64,000 nucleotides of DNA, from NCBI GenBank assembly GCA_943846745.1, contig OX044360.1, forward strand, positions 310,001-374,000, given 5' to 3'. The stretch's first letter is position 1. Each line of letters starts with the position of its first letter. Shown here one piece after another: positions 35,172 to 42,316 of the stretch. A program made the position numbers and the translations under genes. Below the pieces are notes generated by a model. It was not told the origin of the DNA and did not search any database. It was given only the letters and a program-made list of their open reading frames with translations. This DNA comes from Opacimonas sp002292215 (lineage in GTDB: Bacteria > Pseudomonadota > Gammaproteobacteria > Enterobacterales > Alteromonadaceae).

Positions 35172-36590
35172 ATGAAGCCGATTATTCTTGCTGGTGGCAC
35201 AGGTAGCCGTTTGTGGCCCAAATCCCGTGTCGCTATGCCAAAGCAATTTCTAGCGTTAACTTCCGATAACTCGATGTTACAAGATACCATTGCACGTTTA
35301 AATGGCTCCGGTGCTCAAGCGCCGATGATCATTTGCAATGAGGCGCATCGTTTTTTAGTTGCAGAACAGTTACGCCAGCAAGATATCCAGCATTCGGGTA
35401 TTTTGTTAGAGCCAGTTGGCCGAAATACCGCTCCGGCTATTGCGCTTGCCGCACTAAAAGCCCAAGAAAGCGGATCTGACCCTATTTTATTGATTCTTGC
35501 GGCTGATCACTTAATCCAAAATCAATCTGCTTTTCACACTGGGCTCGCTCGTGCACAACAATTAGCTGAACAAGGCAAGCTGGTGACATTTGGCATTGTG
35601 CCGCAAATGCCACATACAGGCTATGGGTATATCAAAAGTGGTGCGTCTTTGTCTAATAATGGCTTACATGTCGGGTTTGATGTTGCTGCCTTTGTCGAAA
35701 AACCCGATTTAGTGACCGCGCAAGATTATGTGAGTACTGGCGACTATTTTTGGAATTCAGGGATGTTTATGTTTAAAGCCAGTGCTTATCTCAATGCACT
35801 TGCGCAATTCGCCCCAGAAATATTAACTATTTGCCAACAGTCCCTTGCAGGTCAAACTCAAGATATGGACTTTACACGCATTAATGCGGAAGTATTTGCG
35901 ACTTGCCCTGATAATTCCATTGATTATGCGGTCATGGAGCACACTAAAGACGCCGCTATGGTGCCATTGGATGCAGGTTGGTCTGATGTGGGGAGTTGGT
36001 CTTCCCTTTGGGAAACCGCAGAAAAAGATCCGCAAGGCAACGCATCCGTTGGTGATGTGATGCTACATGATACAACTAATAGTTATGTGAACGCCGAAGG
36101 TAAACTTGTGAGTGTCATCGGCCTCGATAATGTCGTGGTAGTCGAGACTAAAGATGCTGTATTGGTCGCTCACAAGGATAAAGTCCAAGATATTAAGCAT
36201 ATAGTCAATCAGCTCAAGGCAGAACAACGACCTGAATTTGAATTCCATCGAGAAGTGTTTCGTCCTTGGGGGAGCTATGACTCCATCGATACTGGTGAGC
36301 GTTTTCAAGTTAAACACATTTCTGTTAAACCTGGTGAAAAGCTCTCTGTACAAATGCATCACCACCGAGCCGAACATTGGATAGTGGTTTCAGGTACTGC
36401 TAACGTGACAATCGGCGATAACACCATGATCGTGTCAGAAAATGAATCAACGTATATACCGATTGGTGAAGTACACGCATTAGAGAACCCTGGAAAAATT
36501 CCATTAGAATTAATCGAAATACAATCAGGAACTTATCTTGGTGAGGATGATATTGTCAGATTTAGCGATCGATATGGACGGATAGATTAA
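35172..36590 (+). CDS. manC: Mannose-1-phosphate guanylyltransferase / mannose-6-phosphate isomerase
   Basis: This bifunctional enzyme makes GDP-mannose for exopolysaccharide or O-antigen. The N-terminal nucleotidyltransferase has ILAGGTGSRLWPKSR and MPKQFLAL at the start and FVEKPD near residue 175. The C-terminal cupin (about residue 355 onward, RPWGSYDSIDTGERF and QMHHHRAEHWIVVSGTA) is the isomerase part. The 472 aa length is typical of the type II fusion. No polysaccharide genes flank it, so here it is a lone supply gene. Confidence 0.93.
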   Translation: MKPIILAGGTGSRLWPKSRVAMPKQFLALTSDNSMLQDTIARLNGSGAQAPMIICNEAHRFLVAEQLRQQDIQHSGILLEPVGRNTAPAIALAALKAQESGSDPILLILAADHLIQNQSAFHTGLARAQQLAEQGKLVTFGIVPQMPHTGYGYIKSGASLSNNGLHVGFDVAAFVEKPDLVTAQDYVSTGDYFWNSGMFMFKASAYLNALAQFAPEILTICQQSLAGQTQDMDFTRINAEVFATCPDNSIDYAVMEHTKDAAMVPLDAGWSDVGSWSSLWETAEKDPQGNASVGDVMLHDTTNSYVNAEGKLVSVIGLDNVVVVETKDAVLVAHKDKVQDIKHIVNQLKAEQRPEFEFHREVFRPWGSYDSIDTGERFQVKHISVKPGEKLSVQMHHHRAEHWIVVSGTANVTIGDNTMIVSENESTYIPIGEVHALENPGKIPLELIEIQSGTYLGEDDIVRFSDRYGRID

Positions 36591-36629
36591 GTATTTTCCA
36601 GTAAATCATTAACAATAGTTTAACAAATT

Positions 36630-36665
36630 AAAGTATCCACCTTCTAGGTCGATGCTTTTTTTATT
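36630..36665 (+). terminator. Rho-independent terminator after manC
   Basis: AAAGTATC and ACCT (36630-36637, 36639-36642) pair with AGGT and GATGCTTT (36646-36649, 36651-36658) around a three-base loop, with one mismatch and one G-T pair. A T run continues to 36663. Confidence 0.8.
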
Positions 36666-36701
36666 TTTGGTTAACCAAAAAAAAGAGTGAAAATTGACCG
36701 C

Positions 36702-37127
36702 TCACACTGACCAAATCATGAGAAAATGACAGACAATAACAATAGTTGTCAGAATTAAACGCATTTTTGTATATGCAATTACCAGTTGTTTAGGTAAACG
36801 AAGATAATGTTTATCATACATTAGTATTAACAAATGACTTACAGATAAAACAAATAGCGTTATTTTTATATCAAAAATTAACATACTCAACCAAGCGCTG
36901 ATGCTTGGCAGCATTGCTACGTATAGTTGATGCGAGTTTTTGGGTTCACAGATTGCTTGGTACCAATGAATCCCACCAAAAAAAGATAAAATGACCGCAG
37001 AATACTGTGTAAACGCGATTTGGGCTTGCATAGACGTTAACCATTGCAGGTCTAACAGCATGTGTAAAGGGTAGAACAGAAATGGAATGAGTCCCAAATA
37101 CCCTAAAATCTTAGCGATTATTGGCAT
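36702..37127 (-). CDS. DUF3429 membrane protein
   Basis: This 141 aa protein has about four membrane helices, and the motif YSAVILSFFGGIHW (about residues 42-55) is diagnostic of DUF3429, a family of unknown function common in marine gammaproteobacteria and sometimes in mitochondria-related eukaryotes. It is separated from gltA by that gene's terminator and has its own start. Nothing in the context gives a function. Confidence 0.8.
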   Translation of the reverse strand: MPIIAKILGYLGLIPFLFYPLHMLLDLQWLTSMQAQIAFTQYSAVILSFFGGIHWYQAICEPKNSHQLYVAMLPSISAWLSMLIFDIKITLFVLSVSHLLILMYDKHYLRLPKQLVIAYTKMRLILTTIVIVCHFLMIWSV

Positions 37128-37163
37128 GATTTATCCTAAGTATTCACAGAATGAATGTAAAAT

Positions 37164-37190
37164 ATAAAAAAAGCACCCTAAGGTGCTTTC
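37164..37190 (-). terminator. Rho-independent terminator after gltA
   Basis: On the minus strand, AAAGCACC (37189 down to 37182) pairs with GGTGCTTT (37177 down to 37170) around a four-base loop, followed by a T run. Confidence 0.88.
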
Positions 37191-37211
37191 AAATAGATTA
37201 ATTTTTGACTA

Positions 37212-38492
37212 CTATTTTTTAATCGCTTCGTATTTACGTTCAGTATGACCGGTATATAGTTGACGAGGACGGCCAATTTTTTGACCTGGTTGGCTCATCA
37301 TCTCATGCCAGTGTGAAATCCAACCTACTGTTCTTGCTAGTGCAAAAATACACGTAAACATATTCGTTGGGATACCAATTGCTTTAAGCACGATACCTGA
37401 GTAGAAATCTACGTTAGGGAACAACTTCTTATCAGCAAAATACGGGTCAGAGAGTGCAACACGTTCTAGCTCCATTGCAACGTCTAATAACGGATCGTCT
37501 AGCTTAAGCTCTGCCAACACTTCATGACAGCTCTCACGCATTACTTTAGCGCGAGGATCTGTGTTTTTGTATACGCGATGGCCAAAGCCCATCAAGCGGT
37601 ATGAATCTGACTTGTCTTTTGCACGTGCAATAAATTCAGGAATGCGGTCAACCGTACCGATTTCTTCAAGCATTTTTAAACACGCTTCATTAGCGCCGCC
37701 GTGTGCAGGGCCCCATAGAGATGCAACGCCTGCTGCAATACACGCATAAGGATTTGCGCCAGAAGAACCCGCTAAACGTACAGTCGATGTTGACGCGTTT
37801 TGTTCATGATCAGCATGCAAAATAAAGATACGATCCATGGCTTTTTCAACAGCAGGGCTGATGTAATAATCTTCTGTCGGAACTGAGAACATCATGTTTA
37901 AGAAGTTACCGGCGTACGATAAATCATTCTTAGGATAGACAAAAGGCTGACCCACACTGTATTTGTATGCCATTGCTATCAGAGTCGGCATTTTCGCGAT
38001 TAAACGATGTGCTGAACGGATGCGCTGAGCTGGATTAGTCACATCTAAATCGCTGTGGTAAAACGATGATAAAGCACCAACAGTGCCGCATAGCATTGCC
38101 ATTGGGTGAGAATCGTTTCTGAAACCATGGAAGAACATGTTGATTTGTTCATGTACCATTGTGTGGTTGGTGATTGTGTCTTTAAATTCTGCATATTGCT
38201 CTGCAGTTGGCTGGTCGCCATGAAGAAGCATGTAACACACTTCTAGATAATCTGAATCTTGGGCTAGTTCGCCAATCGGGAAACCACGATGTAACAGAAC
38301 ACCTTCAGCGCCATCAATATAAGTTATTGACGATTCACAAGAACCCGTCGCCATAAATCCAGGATCATAGGTAAAATAACCCGTTGCGCCTAATGCACGT
38401 ACGTCGATGACGTCTTGTCCAGCTGTACCCTGTAATATAGGAAGTTCGACTTCTTTACCGTCAATTTTTAAGATGGCTTTTTTGTCTGCCAT
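37212..38492 (-). CDS. gltA: Citrate synthase
   Basis: GltA condenses acetyl-CoA and oxaloacetate at the entry of the TCA cycle. The 426 aa length and N-terminal domain are those of the hexameric type II enzyme of Gram-negative bacteria, which is NADH-regulated in E. coli. Catalytic motifs HADHEQNASTSTVRLAGS and GFGHRVYKNTDPRA are visible. A strong ribosome binding site (GAGGAG eight bases before ATG) is present. It is divergent from sdhC across a 464-base control region, the conserved enteric arrangement. Confidence 0.97.
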   Translation of the reverse strand: MADKKAILKIDGKEVELPILQGTAGQDVIDVRALGATGYFTYDPGFMATGSCESSITYIDGAEGVLLHRGFPIGELAQDSDYLEVCYMLLHGDQPTAEQYAEFKDTITNHTMVHEQINMFFHGFRNDSHPMAMLCGTVGALSSFYHSDLDVTNPAQRIRSAHRLIAKMPTLIAMAYKYSVGQPFVYPKNDLSYAGNFLNMMFSVPTEDYYISPAVEKAMDRIFILHADHEQNASTSTVRLAGSSGANPYACIAAGVASLWGPAHGGANEACLKMLEEIGTVDRIPEFIARAKDKSDSYRLMGFGHRVYKNTDPRAKVMRESCHEVLAELKLDDPLLDVAMELERVALSDPYFADKKLFPNVDFYSGIVLKAIGIPTNMFTCIFALARTVGWISHWHEMMSQPGQKIGRPRQLYTGHTERKYEAIKK

Positions 38493-38956
38493 GTGTGGTT
38501 CTCCTCAGTATTCATATTTGCATTATTATTCATAATAGCATTTTGCATAGAGTGCATGTTATTGCGTTATATGCAGTATGTAACTATTTTTCCCTTTTGA
38601 AAAGGGGGCATAGTTGTACGTCTAAACTAGCAGTAAGTCAATTTTTATGATAATTACCTTAATATATAACGTTAATTTCAGTTCGTTATATGAAGGTGCA
38701 AAAAACAATTTACTACCAATGTCTTAATTCCTAACAAAAAATTGTAATTCGATACCGCTATGGATATACTTCGCAGTGCTTTTTATATCGGTTGGATTTG
38801 CCGATAATTAAGTTATTAAATATTCACAAATGATTAACATTTGCTGAATTTGGCACGAAACCGTTATTTGTGAACTTTTATACTCGTTTATCATTATAAA
38901 AGACCATACTTAAAAGGGGATAAAACCCCACGAATGAGAAAATAGGCTAACGTATT
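38493..38956. promoter_or_regulatory. gltA-sdhC divergent control region
   Basis: This AT-rich 464-base gap must hold the promoters of gltA and sdhCDAB. It contains an inverted pair TTCACAAAT (38823-38831) and ATTTGTGAA (38866-38874), 34 bases apart, whose TGTGA-like cores recall Crp half-sites. It also has several GTTAA-type stretches of the kind ArcA binds in E. coli. These matches are by eye and weak individually. No additional gene was seen here. Confidence 0.5.
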
Positions 38957-39331
38957 GTGAAAAAGCAAAGACCAGTTAATTTGGATTTAAATACCATTAA
39001 ATTCCCACCTTCTGCAATTTCTTCAATTTTGCACCGTGTAACCGGCGTAGCGATGTTTTTTGCATTGTTGTTTGTAATTTGGGCTTGGGCGGTATCGCTA
39101 GGTTCAGAACAAGGCTTCAATGACGTGCAAGCTATTATGGACGGGTTTATTGGGAAGTTTGTAGCATTAGGCACAGTATCAGCCTTAACTTATCACATCC
39201 TTGGCGGGATTCGTCATGGGATTATGGATATGGGCTACTGGGAAGAACTTGAGTCAGGTAACCTGAGTGCGAACATCATTATCGGTATCTGGATTGTATT
39301 AACCTTAATCTTAGGGGTGGCATTGTGGTAA
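38957..39331 (+). CDS. sdhC: Succinate dehydrogenase cytochrome b556 subunit
   Basis: SdhC is one of two membrane anchors of succinate:quinone oxidoreductase and helps bind heme b and quinone. The 124 aa protein has three membrane helices and the conserved SSILHRVTGVAMFF and TYHILGGIRHGIMDMG motifs, with the heme-ligand histidine in YHILGG. The start is GTG at 38957, with TAGG about ten bases before. It overlaps sdhD by seven bases. Confidence 0.95.
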   Translation: MKKQRPVNLDLNTIKFPPSAISSILHRVTGVAMFFALLFVIWAWAVSLGSEQGFNDVQAIMDGFIGKFVALGTVSALTYHILGGIRHGIMDMGYWEELESGNLSANIIIGIWIVLTLILGVALW

Positions 39332-39672
39332 CAAATCAAGCATCCATGAAACGTAACGGGATCCAAGATTGGGTTTCGCTTCGTGCAACAGCATTAATCA
39401 TTGCTCTTTATTCCTTTTATATTGCGTTTGTGTTTTTCACAGCACCAACGCTAACATATCCAATCTGGCAGGGAATCTTTGCTAGTATGTTTATGAAAGT
39501 ATTTACGTTTGCTGCATTAGTGTCAATTATGCTCCACGTGCGCATCGGTTTATGGCAAGTATTGACTGACTACGTTAAACCAGCTGGTTTACGTGCCGGT
39601 ATTCAATATGTACTAAACTTAATCGCCTTTGCTTATGTAGCAGTTGGCTTATTCGTGTTGTGGGGAGTGTAA
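39325..39672 (+). CDS. sdhD: Succinate dehydrogenase membrane anchor subunit
   Basis: SdhD is the second membrane anchor. The 115 aa protein has three helices, the conserved WVSLRATALIIALY near the N-terminus and LHVRIGLWQVLTDYVKP with the heme-ligand histidine. GTG at 39325 overlaps the sdhC end and has a GGGGTGG stretch upstream; ATG at 39346 is the alternative. It is followed six bases later by sdhA. Confidence 0.94.
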   Translation: MVTNQASMKRNGIQDWVSLRATALIIALYSFYIAFVFFTAPTLTYPIWQGIFASMFMKVFTFAALVSIMLHVRIGLWQVLTDYVKPAGLRAGIQYVLNLIAFAYVAVGLFVLWGV

Positions 39673-39678
39673 GGTATT

Positions 39679-41451
39679 ATGAGTATTCCAGTTCATGAGT
39701 TTGACGCAGTAGTAATTGGTGCAGGTGGCGCAGGTATGCGTGCTGCATTACAAATCACTGAATCAGGTAAAACCTGTGCGTTATTATCAAAAGTATTTCC
39801 AACCCGTTCTCATACCGTATCCGCTCAAGGTGGTATTACCGTTGCGTTAGGTAATTCACATGAAGATAATTGGGAATGGCACATGTACGATACAGTTAAA
39901 GGTTCTGATTATATCGGTGACCAAGACGCAATCGAATATATGTGTAAAACAGGACCAGAAGCCATTATTGAAATGGAAAACATGGGACTACCTTTCTCGC
40001 GTACAGAAGAAGGTAAAGTCTACCAACGTCCTTTCGGCGGTCAATCTAAAAACTTTGGTGGCGAGCAAGCAGCTCGAACTGCTGCAGCGGCTGACCGTAC
40101 GGGTCACGCACTGTTACATTTGTTGTATCAACAAAATGTAAAAAACAAAACTAAAGTGTTCTCTGAGTGGTATGCACTCGATTTAGTTAAAAATCAAGAC
40201 GGTGATATTGTCGGTTGTACTGCGATTGATATCGAGTCTGGTGAAGTCGTTTATTTCAAGTCTAAGGCGGTTGTCTTAGCCACTGGTGGTGCAGGGCGTA
40301 TTTACGCTTCAACTACCAATGCACACATTAACACGGGTGATGGTGTCGGTATGGCATTGCGTGCTGGTGTCCCATTACAAGATATGGAAATGTGGCAGTT
40401 CCACCCGACGGGTATTGCAGGCGCGGGTACTTTGGTAACTGAAGGTTGCCGTGGTGAAGGTGGTTACTTACTCAATAAAGACGGTGAACGTTTCATGGAA
40501 CGTTATGCACCAAATGCCAAAGATTTAGCGGGTCGTGATGTTGTTGCTCGTTCAATGATGACAGAAATTCGCGAAGGCCGTGGCTGTGATGGCCCTTGGG
40601 GTCCACACCTTAAATTGAAACTCGATCATCTGGGTAAAGATGTTCTAGAGTCTCGTTTACCTGGTATTCTTGAATTATCTCGTACTTTTGCTCACGTTGA
40701 TCCAGTTAAAGAACCGATTCCAGTTATCCCAACTTGTCATTACATGATGGGTGGTATTCCAACTAATGTTGATGGTCAGGTAATTACAATCGATGCTAAC
40801 GGTGCTGAGTCTAAAGTAAAAGGTTTATTTGCTTGTGGTGAGATTGCCTGTGTATCTGTCCACGGTGCGAACCGTTTAGGTGGTAACTCATTGCTTGATT
40901 TGGTTGTATTTGGTCGTGCTACGGGTTTACATCTAGGCACCAAACTGAATGAAATTGAAACGACTCGTGAAGCAACTAGTGATGATATAGATGCCGCACT
41001 AGCGCGTTTCAATCGCTGGGAAAACAGCGAAGTTGGTAAGGGTGAATGTCCAGTCCAAATCAAGAAAGATATGCAACAATGTATGCAGTTGAATTTCTCG
41101 GTATTCCGTGAAGGTGATTCAATGGCTGAAGGTCTTAAAGAATTGGCCGAAATCCGTGAACGTTTAAAAAATGCAAGACTAGACGACAAGTCATCTGACT
41201 TTAACACTCAGCGTATTGAGTGCTTAGAACTAGATAACCTAATGGAAACGGCTTACAGTACCGCCGTTGCAGCTAACTTTAGAACAGAGAGTCGTGGTGC
41301 ACATAGCCGCTTCGATTTCCCTGAGCGTGATGATGACAATTGGTTATGCCATAGTGTTTATCTGCCTGAATCTGAAACAATGCTTAAACGTGAAGTTAAT
41401 ATGGCACCTGTTCTGCGAGAAGCATTCCCGCCGAAAGCACGTACATATTAA
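39679..41451 (+). CDS. sdhA: Succinate dehydrogenase flavoprotein subunit
   Basis: SdhA oxidises succinate to fumarate using covalently bound FAD. The dinucleotide motif VIGAGGAGMRAAL is near residue 11, and the flavinylated histidine lies in SHTVSAQGG (about residues 44-52). The active-site region HPTGIAGAGTLVTEGCRGEGG and the C-terminal ESRGAHSRFDFPERDD are present. Length 590 aa is normal. AAGG at 39671-39674 is the ribosome binding site. Confidence 0.97.
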   Translation: MSIPVHEFDAVVIGAGGAGMRAALQITESGKTCALLSKVFPTRSHTVSAQGGITVALGNSHEDNWEWHMYDTVKGSDYIGDQDAIEYMCKTGPEAIIEMENMGLPFSRTEEGKVYQRPFGGQSKNFGGEQAARTAAAADRTGHALLHLLYQQNVKNKTKVFSEWYALDLVKNQDGDIVGCTAIDIESGEVVYFKSKAVVLATGGAGRIYASTTNAHINTGDGVGMALRAGVPLQDMEMWQFHPTGIAGAGTLVTEGCRGEGGYLLNKDGERFMERYAPNAKDLAGRDVVARSMMTEIREGRGCDGPWGPHLKLKLDHLGKDVLESRLPGILELSRTFAHVDPVKEPIPVIPTCHYMMGGIPTNVDGQVITIDANGAESKVKGLFACGEIACVSVHGANRLGGNSLLDLVVFGRATGLHLGTKLNEIETTREATSDDIDAALARFNRWENSEVGKGECPVQIKKDMQQCMQLNFSVFREGDSMAEGLKELAEIRERLKNARLDDKSSDFNTQRIECLELDNLMETAYSTAVAANFRTESRGAHSRFDFPERDDDNWLCHSVYLPESETMLKREVNMAPVLREAFPPKARTY

Positions 41452-41463
41452 GGAGAAAAGACA

Positions 41464-42174
41464 ATGCAACTTAATTTTTCTATATATCGTTACAATCCAG
41501 ATATTGATGATGCTCCGCGTATGCAGGAGTACTCATTAGAAGTTGAAGAAGGTCAAGACATGATGGTGCTTGATGCACTGATTGCCTTAAAAGAGTCAGA
41601 TCCGACATTATCTTTCCGTCGCTCATGCCGTGAAGGTGTGTGTGGTTCTGATGGGATGAACATGAATGGCAAAAACGGCCTTGCATGTATCACTCCGTTA
41701 TCAGCGTTAGGTAAAGGTAAGATTATTGTTCGTCCGCTACCAGGTCTACCGGTAGTACGTGACCTGGTTGTGGATATGACACAGTTCTATACACAATATG
41801 AGAAAATTAAACCTTTCTTAATCAATGACGATAACCATCCACCATCGCGTGAATTTATTCAAATGCCGGAAGAGCGTGCGAAACTTGATGGTTTATATGA
41901 ATGTATTTTATGCGCGTGTTGTTCATCATCATGCCCATCTTTCTGGTGGAACCCTGATAAATTTATCGGTCCAGCCGGTTTGTTACATGCATACCGTTTC
42001 TTGATTGATAGTCGCGATACTGCGACTGATGAACGATTGAATGATCTTGACGATGCGTTTAGTGTATTCAGATGCCACGGCATTATGAACTGCGTTAGCG
42101 TATGTCCAAAAGGGTTAAATCCGACCAAAGCGATTGGTCAGATAAAGTCCATGCTCTTACAACGAGCTGTTTAG
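41464..42174 (+). CDS. sdhB: Succinate dehydrogenase iron-sulfur subunit
   Basis: SdhB passes electrons from FAD to quinone through three iron-sulfur centres. The [2Fe-2S] cysteines are in SCREGVCGSDGMNMNG, and the [4Fe-4S] and [3Fe-4S] ligands in CILCACCSSSCPSFWW and CHGIMNCVSVCPKGLNP. Length 236 aa is typical. AAGGAGAAAAGACA before the ATG is a strong ribosome binding site. A hairpin and a terminator follow before sucA. Confidence 0.97.
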   Translation: MQLNFSIYRYNPDIDDAPRMQEYSLEVEEGQDMMVLDALIALKESDPTLSFRRSCREGVCGSDGMNMNGKNGLACITPLSALGKGKIIVRPLPGLPVVRDLVVDMTQFYTQYEKIKPFLINDDNHPPSREFIQMPEERAKLDGLYECILCACCSSSCPSFWWNPDKFIGPAGLLHAYRFLIDSRDTATDERLNDLDDAFSVFRCHGIMNCVSVCPKGLNPTKAIGQIKSMLLQRAV

Positions 42175-42180
42175 TGATTA

Positions 42181-42200
42181 TGGGCGGGTTTCCCCGCCCA
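42181..42200 (+). other. GC-rich hairpin after sdhB
   Basis: A perfect eight-pair stem TGGGCGGG / CCCGCCCA with loop TTTC sits six bases after the sdhB stop. It lacks a T run and probably stabilises the 3' end of sdh mRNA. Confidence 0.75.
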
Positions 42201-42213
42201 CGAATTAGTTTCT

Positions 42214-42248
42214 AAATAGCTATCTGTAATACAGATAGCTATTTTTTT
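42214..42248 (+). terminator. Strong terminator between sdhB and sucA
   Basis: A perfect 14-pair stem (arms 42214-42227 and 42231-42244, loop AAT) runs into seven T. It should cut most sdh transcripts before sucA, so sucA either has its own promoter in 42249-42316 or depends on read-through. Confidence 0.88.
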
Positions 42249-42316
42249 GAGTAAAAGTTAGTGGTGAGGTCAGTGATGAACTCACGTGATATTAAATTTG
42301 TAGACAGGGCATTATA

